Assembly (NCBI GenBank): GCA_918807975.1 | Contig: OU964934.1 | Coordinates: 17,980,001 to 18,044,000 of the forward strand | DNA from: Aplidium turbinatum | Taxonomy: Eukaryota; Chordata; Ascidiacea; Aplousobranchia; Polyclinidae | DNA length: 64,000 nucleotides | Reading direction: 5' to 3' | Part shown: one piece after another, positions 53,401 to 59,905 of the stretch | Layout of the letters: the number at the start of each line of letters is the position of its first letter | Numbering within the stretch: position 1 is the stretch's first letter | Translations under genes and position numbers: made by a program | The notes under the pieces: generated by a model | Seen by the model: only the letters and a program-made list of their open reading frames with translations | What the model was told of the DNA's origin: nothing | Databases searched by the model: none

Positions 53401-56181
53401 TATGTTAGTTTGTTATAGAGTTAAAATTTCTTACTTTTCGCCACACTCCTTGGCTTCATGGCATCCTTTTGACAAACAAACACGAAAATCCGATATGTCG
53501 TATTGTGTTGCGGCATTACAAATAACGATTTCTGTTTGGCATAACCCTTCAGAATACCAGGACAACTATGAACAGAAGAAGCACATTACAAAACAGCACA
53601 ATGACAGTAATAAAAAAAACTCACATTTATGCACTGTTACATTACCGTTGCATACAGTGCTAGCCAGTAAATGAAATAAACACCAGTTTGTGAAGGACTT
53701 GTGTTTGTTATGGTAGCCTAATACACTTGGTGAGTTATAGATGGGTCATTTTAAAATTACATGTAGGCTAGCTAGGAATCGCTATACCAGCAGGCAGCAA
53801 CAAAAATGTAATAGGCTTAGCCGGAAGATATTCTAAATTATATGAAAAACAATTTCTCAAGGATGGTACACTACTCCCCATTCCCCAACTTATGTACTGT
53901 ACGGTACTTTATAACAAACATGTAGTAACATAATTGTTAACTCAAAATTACTTCAAGAACTTGACGTTTCCTGACAGTCGGTCGTATGGATGGATTGGAA
54001 TTTTGTTGTGGAGTTGTCTCCCCACTGGACCTTGACTCCAAAGGGTGCAGAGTTGTTGAAATAAATTTTTTTGAAAAAATTGAAGGGCATGCATTGCGGT
54101 TTAATTTAAGCTGTGTGGCAAGTCCCATGTTAAATTGAAGAAGATTTTGAAAATCTGTTTCCTTGAAATGGAGTCGACATTATTATGCTGGTCTCTGTTG
54201 CTCCTGGCCATACTCTTGTGGTGTTTACAAACTTGTCCCATTTCAATTTTCTTGTATGCTTTTTGGAAATTTGAACAAAGAAATTTTATCGACAGAAGAA
54301 CCACCAGATGAACACTGAACAGTCATATACAACACATCGACTTGTCATGATGAGTACAAAACTGTAACAGGTTTAGCTTAATCTATTTATGTACAATGTC
54401 AGTATAGCACTGGGAAAGCATGTATACTGAGGACCTAGGCATACTAGTTTAGCCTGTCTGATAGGCCTGTTGTGCACACAAACATGACTAAACATGAAAA
54501 ATAAATAAATTTAAACCCCTACAACCCTTGACTGTCTAACTCTAAACCTCTTGTTATTAAAATCCCATCAAAACCATACTGTAGCACTGAAGGAAAATAC
54601 TGGCATTTGCTTGTTTCCTGAAGTGCAAGGCCTAGTGTAAATGTGCAAAAAATGATGTAAGCTAGTATCAAGGCTACAATAAATTAAATCTGAGCTAAAA
54701 TTGTTACTTGTGATATTCTTATCTACTGCTGCAAACGCCTCTAACCTAATCTACAGCCGCATAGCACATCTTAAACCAGCAAAATGGTTTTGCGAAACTC
54801 TGGTTATGACGTCACGTAAGCAAATGTTTTATTTCGACAACAGTTGAAGCGGTGTGTGTTTGAATCGCAAAACCAAAACTTTGTTTTAAGATTGCGTGAG
54901 AAAAAATGAGTATTTTTTCATAAAAACAAGTGCAACGTGTTTTTGAATATCCCCTTTATGTATTTCAACTCTCAATTTGCATTTGAAAATGGACTTGTCT
55001 GGCCCTTTAACAAGCAAACTAATGCTTCGAATATGTTCTCAACAATGTCACTAAACTGTTCATGTTTGAAATTTTCAAAACAATTGTCAATTACCGCCTT
55101 TAATTGCCAATTACAACTCTTACATCATAATGCTAAACTAATTGTTACCTCGTAAATGCAATGTTGGAGACGATGAACTCTATAAAATATTTTCTATTTG
55201 CTAGAAAAAGAACAAAAACTGATATATCATAAATGATTGTGCCTTGACAAGGTCACTAAATTTAAATCTTTACCAACCAGGCAATATAGCCTGAATGCGA
55301 AGAGCTAACTTGGTTTGCAATATCTTTGTATTGTGCACGCAAATGCGATACAAAACCTAAATGCATATATACACAAATGTAAGTTAACACAAAAGTTTTG
55401 TAACGCCAATCAACTCTCCAAATGTATATCACTGTATGCTTAAACAATTTACTATAATATTACTAGCTACTTGTAATTATTACAACGTTCTGCTTACCAG
55501 ACTTTTACCATACTCTTCGATCAACAAATCGTTAAACTCATCCTGCTGTGTGTGATTTTTTATCATTGCTAAGCTGGAATTGAGCCTCACGCAATCCTGG
55601 CTTGCAACATCGTAAGTAACTACAAAGGAGGGGAAATTTGATCGGATATAATATTCACATGATCCTGATGACGATGGAGGAAGACGAAACTTGGCTGAAA
55701 AGAAAAAAATATTATGAGTACAAATCGAATGTTACTACCTTCATACAATCTAATAGATAATACTTTTTAATCAGAAAAATTTTCAATTTTTAGTTAGAGT
55801 TTGTGTTTGAAGAATTTTTATTTTAAATGAAACGCATTGATTTAGTTGGAGAAGCAACTTCAACTACAAAATAATGCCATGGCAATTACTTCAAATATTG
55901 TAATGTTAAAACTCCGTAATTTTTTTAGAATCGACTTCACATCTTACTAAAAGTCTATTACTATCAGCCCTGGTGTTTAATTGATTTAGTTACAGTATCC
56001 TACTTAATTAGTATAGTAAAGTTTGAAACAAAATTATAACAAAATAAAGCAATAAAAGCTTCAACCTAACATGCTAATACGTCACACAAGGTTAGTTGGT
56101 GCTTCAGTGCTTACCTTGTCCTGTTATTGCTCGCAAATGTAGAAGGAAGATCAACAACTTTATTGTCCTTATTGTTTTCAT
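20338..56181 (-). CDS. RPTP-B: receptor protein tyrosine phosphatase with lectin, EGF and Ig ectodomain
   Basis: This is a complete 25-exon gene of 1133 residues. Domains: signal peptide 1-22, C-type lectin-like 23-172, EGF 173-209, Ig 210-316, FN3-like about 317-440, membrane helix about 458-480, phosphatase D1 about 580-855, D2 about 862-1133. D1 has KFNRYKNIVPYD, ATQGP, WPDHGVP (general acid D747) and HCSAGAGRTG (nucleophile C780), so it should dephosphorylate phosphotyrosine at the inner membrane face. D2 reads WSNFGKP and HCSDGLKQTG, losing the acid and the phosphate-binding Arg. It ends FDPYSNFR, the usual RPTP end. All exon phases agree. The model is hand-made; alternative small exons in the 8.4 kb intron 5 cannot be excluded. 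The ligand is unknown. The upstream neighbour is the kinase RTK-B on the same strand. Confidence 0.92.
20450..20515. repeat. Short hairpin in RPTP-B last intron
   Basis: Arms TTCTAGCACTA and GTTGCAAC face their complements around CATTCATCAGATGAAC, giving a stem of about 25 bp just upstream of exon 25 in transcript order. It is probably a remnant of a mobile element. Confidence 0.6.
20931..21066 (-). CDS. RPTP-B exon 24: D2 phosphate-loop region
   Basis: Acceptor CTTTCAG, donor GTAAAA. Joined to exon 23 it gives HCSDGLKQTGVFCALFNLIE and then DVFRAVKDLRDMRPNIV. The Arg of the HCxxGxxR loop is Gln or Lys, so D2 should not hydrolyse phosphotyrosine. Confidence 0.92.
21390..21560 (+). mobile_element. 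tRNA-derived SINE (family 3 relative)
   Basis: The head contains GTTTAGTGGTGGAGGGATGG and GAGTTCGATTCCAGGTCGGG, sharing the B-box side with the SINE at 18107-18400. The tail contains AACAACAATAAATTG. It lies in RPTP-B intron 23 on the opposite strand. Confidence 0.65.
21955..22350 (+). mobile_element. LINE 3' stub, same family as 11709-14902
   Basis: It reads WAQEWNELPHIPPQF, RKAWVTLNRIRCDVGCTGAN and, after a frameshift, QTMQHILHECSIL, matching the C-terminal end of the larger LINE. It ends in a GAAGAAGAAG tail near 22335. It lies in RPTP-B intron 23, antisense. Confidence 0.8.
22390..23012 (-). mobile_element. LINE 3' stub, sense to RPTP-B
   Basis: It reads TGCLRPTPTDLLPVLSGIAP, SWRDRWETISRPNQF, then in the next frame LNRLRTGVGRFKHNM and CVCGDHQTAQHIINHCP. 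It belongs to the same LINE family as 11709-14902. It ends only about 12 nt from the donor of RPTP-B exon 23, so insertion occurred right beside the splice site. Confidence 0.85.
23025..23164 (-). CDS. RPTP-B exon 23: D2 WPD-equivalent segment
   Basis: Acceptor TTGCTCAG, donor GTGAGC. It reads ARVTQVHYENWSNFGKPPRR, then SDILHLVNTVKAL and NILIHC. Where active domains have WPDHGVP this one has WSNFGKP; the general-acid Asp is missing. Confidence 0.92.
23997..24137 (-). CDS. RPTP-B exon 22: D2 middle
   Basis: Acceptor CATTAG, donor GTACGT. It reads EMCSCYWPSGPLGSDIL, then KLENYTLRTFDLTF, matching the KCxxYWP...Y.xRxFxL block of PTP domains. Phase 0 on both sides, 47 codons. Confidence 0.88.
24722..24856 (-). 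CDS. RPTP-B exon 21: D2 QGP segment
   Basis: Acceptor TTTCTAG, donor GTAAAT, 45 codons. It reads NYTSDGKMIAAQGPMPNTTE, FWKMIIEYSVKIIVMLTPL, the IAxQGPxxxTxxxFWxM block of PTP domains. Confidence 0.92.
26013..26089 (-). CDS. RPTP-B exon 20: D2 YINASF segment
   Basis: Acceptor GTTTAG, donor GTGAGT. Joined to exon 19 it reads NIPFNHSRVVLTAGGSDD and YINASFVA, the start of a PTP fold. A hairpin-family fragment lies just upstream (26400-26470). Confidence 0.9.
26225..26337 (-). CDS. RPTP-B exon 19: D1-D2 linker and start of D2
   Basis: Acceptor TTTGCAG, donor GTAAGT. The frame that fits both neighbours reads SAEEFDMLKLISPTKTSCKF, GSREEYMDQNRSDKNIP, the EFxxL...NMxKNR start of a second PTP domain. 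Confidence 0.9.
26400..26470. repeat. Hairpin-family fragment
   Basis: It contains CAGCCTGTTTCACCTAA and GGATCATCAGAAGGTCC, the core shared with the foldbacks at 16114-16218 and 36979-37294. Only one arm is seen. Confidence 0.6.
27162..28197 (+). mobile_element. piggyBac-type element, internally deleted
   Basis: The 1036 bp element is flanked by TTAA on both sides (27158-27161, 28198-28201). Inverted ends are CCCTCTGTCTACCG / CGGTAGACAGAGGG. A 17-bp palindrome GGGGTCCAATGGACCCC occurs near both ends (about 27177, 27355, 28140). TTAA duplication plus CCC ends plus the Cys-rich tail identify piggyBac. Confidence 0.92.
27481..27815 (+). pseudogene. piggyBac transposase remnant with C-terminal Cys-rich domain
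   Basis: After an unrecognised start (MADSSILQYNRCHCC) the frames continue to RCYLCERRKHQKCRQFCATC and LNVCQEH, the zinc-binding C-terminal domain of piggyBac transposases. The catalytic DDD core is absent. Confidence 0.75.
28563..28669 (-). CDS. RPTP-B exon 18: end of D1
   Basis: Acceptor TTCTATAG, donor GTAAGC. It reads VQYNFIHKMVAETYLLG and continues to LKDYTA, the QYxFIHxxxxE helix that closes PTP D1. The length is 35 codons plus two bases, as both neighbours require. Confidence 0.9.
28768..29535 (-). mobile_element. tRNA-derived SINE (family 1), split by a foldback
   Basis: The 3' tail is at 28768-28876 and the tRNA-like head at about 29340-29535 (TAGCTCAGTTGGTTAGCACA, GGTTCGACTCTCGG). 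The foldback 28877-29339 separates them. It lies in RPTP-B intron 17, on the gene's strand. Confidence 0.82.
28877..29339. mobile_element. Foldback element with internal tRNA-like sequence
   Basis: Ends are GGCCGCGAAATTTC... and its complement ...AAATTTCGCGGCC, followed inward by an inverted GAGACAGAAATCTC block. The centre on the minus strand reads GGTTCAGTGGTTTCATCC and GGGTTCGACGCCCGTCG, resembling A and B boxes. A relative is at 58830-59470. Confidence 0.75.
29740..29790. repeat. Short hairpin
   Basis: TTTCAAGGTTACTTTCACC is followed by overlapping inverted copies of the same words. It lies in RPTP-B intron 17. Confidence 0.5.
29940..30075 (-). CDS. RPTP-B exon 17: D1 catalytic loop
   Basis: Acceptor CTTTCAG, donor GTAAGA. 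With the AG from exon 16 it reads SAGAGRTGTFIAIDHLLREM, completing HCSAGAGRTG with the invariant Arg, then RKDRCNMVQTS. 45 codons after the split Ser. Confidence 0.94.
30170..30475 (-). mobile_element. tRNA-derived SINE (family 1)
   Basis: It is full length: head GGCTCAGTGGTTACGCGCCC near 30470 on minus, B box in GTTCGACTC, tail AGGATAAAGATTCAAAACC near 30190. It lies in RPTP-B intron 16. Confidence 0.85.
30816..31006 (-). CDS. RPTP-B exon 16: D1 WPD loop to catalytic cysteine
   Basis: Acceptor AAATGTAG, donor GTTGGT. It reads TEKRFFVDIDVF, VTQYQFTEWPDHGVPMTT and ends GPIVTHC plus AG. It supplies the general acid D747 and the nucleophile C780. Confidence 0.93.
31420..31557 (-). CDS. RPTP-B exon 15: D1 KCxQYWP segment
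   Basis: Acceptor CTTTCAG, donor GTAAGA, 46 codons in phase 0. It reads KKCAQYWPNSGSVLETTDF and GSYVVRKLEMKSKKEKD. Confidence 0.93.
32264..32398 (-). CDS. RPTP-B exon 14: D1 QGP segment
   Basis: Acceptor TTTTACAG, donor GTGAGG, 45 codons. It reads SYDCPKLFIATQGPLDSTIE, FWFMIWQENCRVIVML, AQLFEKGR. Confidence 0.93.
32650..32723 (-). CDS. RPTP-B exon 13: D1 YINASY segment
   Basis: Acceptor ATTTCAG, donor GTAAAC. With one base from exon 12 it reads YDHSRVILKVANEEGNTYIN then ASYLN. Confidence 0.93.
33516..33612 (-). CDS. RPTP-B exon 12: start of D1
   Basis: Acceptor AAATCCCAG, donor GTAAGT. It reads AIEASTGHNEPSKQ, then EKHRKFNRYKNIVP, the N-terminal KNRYxNIxPYD motif of PTP domains. Confidence 0.9.
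33889..34031 (-). CDS. RPTP-B exon 11: juxtamembrane segment
   Basis: Acceptor TATATAG, donor GTAAGC. It reads DGSGNDTYINIEYKPKAKSD and then LLSCFQNTYHSLMDSHN. The YIN within TYINIEY fits the YxN form bound by Grb2-type SH2 domains; that use is inference. Confidence 0.85.
35447..35559 (-). CDS. RPTP-B exon 10: cytoplasmic juxtamembrane segment
   Basis: Acceptor TTTTGTAG, donor GTATCA. It reads HSIHVTFYRLTERKNGKTKN, then HLIEPSQTNGVTLQ. It is basic, as expected just inside the membrane. Confidence 0.85.
35991..36069 (-). CDS. RPTP-B exon 9: transmembrane helix
   Basis: Acceptor TTTTCAG, donor GTAAGT. It reads GIIIGASVAALALL then VVVVIVVIAIMKR: about 23 hydrophobic residues with a basic stop-transfer end. 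Confidence 0.93.
36120..36380 (+). mobile_element. tRNA-derived SINE (family 2)
   Basis: The head holds GCATAGCCAAGTGGTGGTAG (A box) and GGCACCGGTTCGACACC (B box). The body includes GCCAGAAAGTGGACACGAAG and the tail CCACCACCGGGCGTAAG. It lies in RPTP-B intron 8, antisense. Related pieces lie at 3880-3930, 15378-15430, 20000-20160 and 52030-52110. Confidence 0.75.
36702..36856 (-). CDS. RPTP-B exon 8: end of FN3-like region
   Basis: Acceptor TTTTTCAG, donor GTAGAC. It reads FYIISSLPRPDGTINFTSGE, then an unusual FPYTFPYT doublet and ADEEALVGSNT before the membrane. NFT is a sequon. Confidence 0.88.
36979..37294. repeat. Long hairpin (foldback) in RPTP-B intron 7
   Basis: It starts AACTGGCTAAGGCAAAAA and ends with the complement. 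Arms of about 140 bp surround a centre with GGATCATCAGAAGG. The left flank (36890-36950) repeats the AATACTACAAAAAGTGCTC and AAGCAGAGCGAATTA words of the element at 16040. Confidence 0.85.
37583..37753 (-). CDS. RPTP-B exon 7: FN3-like region
   Basis: Acceptor ATTGCAG, donor GTAATA. It reads DKQAQTNTFVLGNGQNTSCD, then SELVYQARNYPLVPNKFYR. The L-x-PNxxYR words resemble the F strand of an FN3 repeat; the domain call is tentative. Confidence 0.88.
37810..38035 (+). mobile_element. LINE 3' stub, antisense in RPTP-B intron 6
   Basis: It reads CACGSDFQTADHIVYQCPAY then HTIHWLTCLDV, the cysteine-rich end of the 11709-14902 LINE family. Confidence 0.78.
38355..38451 (-). CDS. RPTP-B exon 6: start of FN3-like region
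   Basis: Acceptor GTGACAG, donor GTGAGT. Joined to the Ig exon it reads FTVNN-EQPPQPPTQAF and then LSDSFNGKPYLALAVK. The phase match across the 8.4 kb intron 5 supports one gene. Confidence 0.85.
39112..40014 (-). mobile_element. LINE RT fragment inside the pogo-like element
   Basis: It is flanked by a 15-bp direct repeat AAAGAAAACAATATT (39097-39111, 40015-40029). On minus it reads NHRGISLLSIAGKILARVLL, QCGFRQGRGTVDMIF, FVDLTKAFDTVSREGLW and LLYADDCALNA, an RT with an intact YADD box. A frame break separates the two parts, and both ends are truncated. Confidence 0.85.
40044..40394 (+). pseudogene. pogo-like transposase C-terminal tail
   Basis: 116 residues including GCYALVKVYSSAGRCKRFAG, FEISFLKRSVKIKNAFVFPD and EDLTSVKRSEIV. 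This W/YxLVK...FLRR...FxFPxxED pattern is the accessory tail seen on some pogo/Tc1-like transposases. The family call rests on memory of that pattern. Confidence 0.55.
42690..43500 (+). mobile_element. LINE 3' fragment inside the hAT
   Basis: It begins in a decayed RT palm (YMNDLSSEL) and passes through MKRQLRSLYCSENMLKARFS, CMPLYACQLW and RLRVGYNNCYRMLFNL. It ends in AAATAAATAAAAAAAAA. The words fit a CR1/Rex-like RT thumb; the catalytic YADD is frameshifted. Confidence 0.8.
43640..44539 (+). pseudogene. hAT transposase N-terminal half (TTF-type finger)
   Basis: 299 residues. A TTF-type zinc finger lies at about 55-110 (WLCGCN...FFCFPCLLF...SWTK...LSRKTEKH), and the DUF4371-like start at about 150-285 includes LPLRGHDES and CDETTDISEKTQMVIVQRY. 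The frame ends with unrelated residues after DHF. The rest of the catalytic domain and the dimerisation region are missing, so the protein is truncated by deletion. Confidence 0.85.
45070..45830 (+). mobile_element. Second LINE 3' fragment inside the hAT
   Basis: It reads CEDYVLCNEIVFNCKKSFAM, SVRYLGVFLDTAMCDGKDIN, RQVRSLYCFTNKL and RSYCTPMYAC, the same RT thumb type as 42690-43500 but a different copy. It is frameshifted after 45440. Confidence 0.78.
46815..47135 (-). CDS. RPTP-B exon 5: Ig domain
   Basis: Acceptor GATTGCAG, donor GTAAGG, 321 bp, phase 1 on both sides. It has FVLACKVEGYPIP, TVTWK and NISCWASS, about residues 210-316. Confidence 0.92.
47773..47883 (-). CDS. RPTP-B exon 4: EGF-like domain
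   Basis: 111 bp, phase 1 on both sides, so it is a skippable module. It has CDSSPC, NNGQC, YYCSC and EGYRGRHC; seven cysteines as in copy A. Confidence 0.92.
48233..48760. mobile_element. hAT-type non-autonomous element
   Basis: The 528 bp element runs from CAGCAGGGCCGGATTCAG to AAATCCGGCATTG, with 8-bp duplication ATCGTTAC (48225-48232, 48761-48768). Copy A has the empty site at 2732-2739 (AACGTTTC). No coding sequence is seen. Confidence 0.9.
48800..49052 (-). CDS. RPTP-B exon 3: C-type lectin-like domain, second half
   Basis: Acceptor TTGCAG, donor GTAAAA, 253 bp. It runs from QHLFFIGGEW to GYACEKL. It lacks EPN/QPD and WND, so calcium-dependent sugar binding is not expected. Confidence 0.88.
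49162..50469 (-). mobile_element. hAT element with transposase C-terminal remnant
   Basis: 1308 bp, ends AAGGGCCGACAC / GCTCCGGCCCTG, 8-bp duplication GATATAAC (49154-49161, 50470-50477). The empty site in copy A is near 3146-3153. On minus near 49590-49720 it reads PISAASSERSFSKLNLNK, the hAT dimerisation signature. It lies in RPTP-B intron 2. Confidence 0.9.
50570..50940 (+). mobile_element. tRNA-like SINE (family 4)
   Basis: The head carries TGTGTAGTGGTTTGATTGC and GGGTTTGATTCCCCATTTGG in A/B-box spacing. The body is not shared with the other SINEs here. The 3' end, about 50940, is uncertain. Confidence 0.5.
52409..52611. mobile_element. MITE with perfect inverted ends
   Basis: Ends TTACCCAGTCAGCAAAAT and its complement. 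Inner blocks around ACGTTTTGCAGACGTTGAAT are also inverted. A short relative is at 59815-59905 and a degenerate one at about 31725-31810. The target duplication is unclear. Confidence 0.82.
52968..53255 (+). mobile_element. tRNA-derived SINE (family 1)
   Basis: It is full length, head TTAGCTCAGTGGTTACGCGC to tail AGGATAAAGATTCAAAACC, antisense in RPTP-B intron 2. It is absent from copy A. Confidence 0.88.
55498..55694 (-). CDS. RPTP-B exon 2: C-type lectin-like domain, first half
   Basis: Acceptor TTTTCAG, donor GTAAGC, 197 bp. It reads KFRLPPSSSGSCEYYIRSN, YDVASQDCVRLN and LAMIKNHTQQDEF. Two codons longer than copy A. Confidence 0.9.
56115..56181 (-). CDS. RPTP-B exon 1: start codon and signal peptide
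   Basis: The ATG at 56179-56181 reads MKTIRTIKLLIFLLHL then RAITGQ: basic start, hydrophobic core, small residues before the cut. Donor GTAAGC. A slightly earlier ATG is out of frame. Aligned with the ATG of copy A. Confidence 0.88.
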
Positions 56182-57340
56182 TTCATGCAACAGATCGAAT
56201 TTCGCTTCTAGTAGTTTCGCTTTCTACATTTGTGAAGTTTTCAATTTAATTTGCAATTTTTACTTCAACAAATATCAAAAGACAGAAAAAAACATTGGGA
56301 GGAAATGTTTTATTCGGCATTACATTTTTTTACGTTTTAAAACACAAAAATATTAAAAATTGAAAGTGACAGATTTAAATGATCGTGAACATATTCTAAC
56401 ATCACGCCCGGACATAACAAAATTACTTTCTTTCTTCTCTTCTCAAACATTAAGTTTGATTAGTGATTGCAAACACATTGTCCATCAATGCATTTTTTCA
56501 TTTCGTAGCATGCAACGTTTCTTATGCTTTATTATAATGTGCTATAGAATATGTTATGCATATTCAAATTCTGGTTCTCCAATATAGAGCCATTTTTATA
56601 AAAATAAACGAAAGCTGATTCATTCATGATCTGGATGGTGTATAGTTATATGGGCGTAATTAAGAAACGAATTTGCTTATATCTTTCTTTTTCAAACATC
56701 TCAGTAATGACACCTGTTCTGTGTTGATCGCAGAATGTTATTTTGAAAACAACGTTTCATATGAACTTCATTTACAGGTCATTCAAAAGTGAAGCTATGT
56801 CTTTTATTGCTTTGTCTTACTTAAGTTAATGCAAAGCATAACAGCATACATCGCATTATAAACAGCTAAACTCAGGTTATTGTTCTTTGTTTATTGTTTT
56901 TACGATTCATAAATAAACTTAATTGAAGACGATAGGCTAACCTGGCAAAGACTGAATGACCTGCCGATGACTGGCCAAACTATCTTATGATCTTCCTTTG
57001 AAAGTGAAACAGCTATTCAGATATCTTTATCCTACGCGGAAAATAACGTGTGCAGATTACTGTGCAACCATCTTGTCAGACAAGTGCTGCAATTTCCTTA
57101 TTTGGACATATTGTTCTATTAAATGATGAAAACTGAAGCTTAAGCAATAAGATTCGTCATAACGTCTGCATCATCTGTGGCAAAATATTTCCTTCAGCAA
57201 CTAAAACCCACGACTAAACCCAAGTTACGTTGTAATTTGAAATTAAAACACTAAATAAGTATTAGCTACATACTTTGTTTTGTCCTGTGTGGATGAGCAA
57301 GAGTAAGTCATTTTGCACATATTACTGCTGTAGAAAATAA

Positions 57341-57628
57341 CAGTTAGCTCAGTTGTTACGCGCCCAGGTCAAGACCACGCGGCGCTGGTTCGACTCTCGG
57401 GGTATGCGCTTGAGCAACGCAATTCAAGATTGCTCTCCATTCATCCGCACCTAGTGAATGGAATAATTCCCTGGCAACAAAAAACTTCAACAATCGGAAA
57501 ACTTCACTCTGCCGATCTCTGTAACCGGTCCTGCGTCAAAGAGCCTCTACAAGTATGCAAAACTACCAGGAATAACCTATCAAGGCTTTGCCAGTCCGAA
57601 GATTAACATTCAAAACCAAACCAACTAG
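57341..57628 (+). mobile_element. tRNA-derived SINE (family 1), shared by both copies
   Basis: Orthologous to 7506-8632 in copy A, unsplit here. Head TTAGCTCAGTTGTTACGCGC, tail ending ACATTCAAAACCAAACC. It marks an insertion older than the segment duplication. Confidence 0.88.
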
Positions 57629-58829
57629 TTTCCAAACTAACGAGGAATTATGTGTTGTGCTGGACTGAGACTTTCAAATTTTGTTCGGTTCTGAAATGTC
57701 GAGACCGGTTACAATTGTTCAGACTTCGCACATCAATAATGATATAAAACAAAATTACAAGTTTAGTATTGACATAGTCCATGCAGCATTGCACAGCAAC
57801 TAAAGTCAAATCTTCTTTGTGTTTACGACATTATAGGCCAACTACTGAAAAACACCGCTCACTTCTTCCCAGGGTGTCATAAATTGGGTGGGCGTAGTTC
57901 CTGAAGGAAAGGCGATCGAGAAAAGGAAACTGGCCATTCTACTCTTAGTATAATGGGAACCTTATCTAGTTATCTTCTCATCTCTCGATGCTTGGATTCA
58001 AGTATGGGACTTACCTTTACCTTACCACTACTTTTGGGTTGCCATCTTAACTAATCGAGTGAGAATTTCTGTGCTTCAACGACTAGAGCTGGACCGGCAA
58101 GAACATCTGCTCCTATGTAAGGGTAGCCCATGCCAGGTTGGTCGAAAGCTAAACGTCAGACGAAGTTTATAGTTTTCCTAAACAGCGTAAGAGTGCCATC
58201 TAGTCCGGTAAGATTATCTTTTAGTGTTTGTGACACAAAACCTAGCTCCTCTCTTGTCTTCTGATTTTACTTGACAAGGAAGCAGTATTTCTCGTAAAAT
58301 CATACTGGCTAGAACTTCGAAAGTCTATCTGAAGTGTCTTCACTGTTTTCTCGGCACATTTCTCTTGATAGCTTACTTACATCAACACTGAAATTTATCA
58401 ATTTATTTGTTAATTAACTAAGGCTATTACAGTGAGCAGTGTTTACTTCGAAATATTACATTATGTTGTGAGTTTTTGCCGGATACAAAAACTTCTTACT
58501 ACCTTAATCCACTTCTAAAACTATACATGCCCAATATCACCAATTAGGTAAATTAAATGTGGTTGAGCGAACAAAGCGATCAAAAAACAATTGCAAAATG
58601 GAAGAAAAAATTACATATTACAAGCCCAAAAACGCTGCACAAACTAAATATTTGTAGGCTCCAAGAGGAATGTGGCCACCCAGCCTAAAGTTCAGGAAGC
58701 ATTAAATACGGCCTTGCATGATTTAAGGCTTTTGAGCCATTGATTATATTGAGCTTCTGTAGCAGCTCTCTTCTTTTTTAAGCTGTCAAAAAATATTAAA
58801 CAGACAAAAATGAGTGGGCTCCTAAACAA

Positions 58830-59470
58830 GCATGCCTCTCCCCCCCGGCCACAAAATTTTTTTCCTCCGAGCTTTCTGTCTCATTTGCATATTTCTGTAA
58901 CTGTAGCCATTACTATGGTTACCGCGCGCGTTAACTGCTTTTACCGATTCACTTTTTTTGCGCGGTTCTCAAAGTCAGCAGCCAATTTTCGCCCTCCAGG
59001 TCCAAATCTAAGCATTAAACTTGAAAAAAAAAGAAGCCTGGAGACATACCTAGTCAAGCCAAGTTTAAAAAAGTTGAGAAAAGAAATTGATTCTGGTCAC
59101 TCTAAAAGTAAGATTTTCCAAATTGATTAAGAATTAACCCAAACCCATTAACCGTAACCTTACTTTTTTTGAAAAGCTTTTGTTCACCGCAAAAATTAAT
59201 TTAAAGAAAAAAAATTGACTTCGATGGGCGTCGAACAGTTGTTCTCGTGAACATTAGGCACAAGATGAAACCACTGAACATGCCAACGAAATAATGTTTG
59301 CATTCACACTGTATTTAATACAAACTCTATGAGAAGTAACCGATGGATAAATTTACCGCACGCGGTAACCAATAATGGCTACACTTACCGAAATATGTAA
59401 GTTAAATGAGACAGAAAGTTCATGGGAAAAAAATTTCGCCTCCCGGCCGAGGAGAACAGGGGGCGGTAAC
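58830..59470. mobile_element. Foldback element with internal tRNA-like sequence
   Basis: Inverted ends centre on GGCCACAAAATTTTTTTCC and GGAAAAAAATTTCGCC-type sequence, with CTTTCTGTCTCATTTGCAT and its complement inside. The centre on minus (about 59290-59220) reads GTTCAGTGGTTTCATC and TGTTCGACGCCCATCG. Same family as 28877-29339; absent from copy A. Confidence 0.72.
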
Positions 59471-59814
59471 ACGATCCTGACTTTGAGTTTCCTTCAGTAG
59501 CCTCAAAATGGTTTTTCGGTTCAATCCATTTCGTTTTGTGCAATAGTATTCATAATATTTCTTATTTCTATGATTGGTAAAGCAGTAAGCTAAATCAAGC
59601 TGGTATTTTCTGAGTCAGCCTAAAGGTGAAGATTGATTGGAAAGCCATGCAGTTGTTACGTTATCTACAGACTACATGTCAACACAAAACTTGCGCTTTA
59701 CTGCAACACTGTGCACTTATGATATTATTATATTAAAAGTATGTTGCTTTCACTTTTGATTAGAGAATTATCCATGGTTTATGATTTTAAGACGAAAAAG
59801 TTGTACGAGTTTCC

Positions 59815-59905
59815 AGACAGCAAAAACCATCATTTTTGCATTGATTTAACGTCTGCAGACGTTGCATCAGTGTAAAAATGACAGATTTTGCTGGCTATAG
59901 CTTCT
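59815..59905. repeat. Short hairpin MITE
   Basis: CCAGACAGCAAAAACCATCA ... TGACAGATTTTGCTGGC with an inner AACGTCTGCAGACGTT palindrome; relative of 52409-52611. Confidence 0.6.

Larger units (their letters stand above)
51316..55006. mobile_element. Possible TTAA-flanked composite element
   Basis: TTAA at 51312-51315 precedes AGGGGCAGTAAACCCC, and CTGGCCCT precedes TTAA at 55007-55010; GACGTCA words lie near both ends. The span nearly fills the B-specific 4.7 kb block, consistent with one insertion. No transposase is seen, the inverted match is short, and it contains an unrelated MITE and SINE, so the call is tentative. Confidence 0.35.

Noticed and set aside
57996-58315. B-specific 320 bp block as a new insertion
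   Set aside because: No inverted ends or target duplication seen; a deletion in copy A is equally likely.
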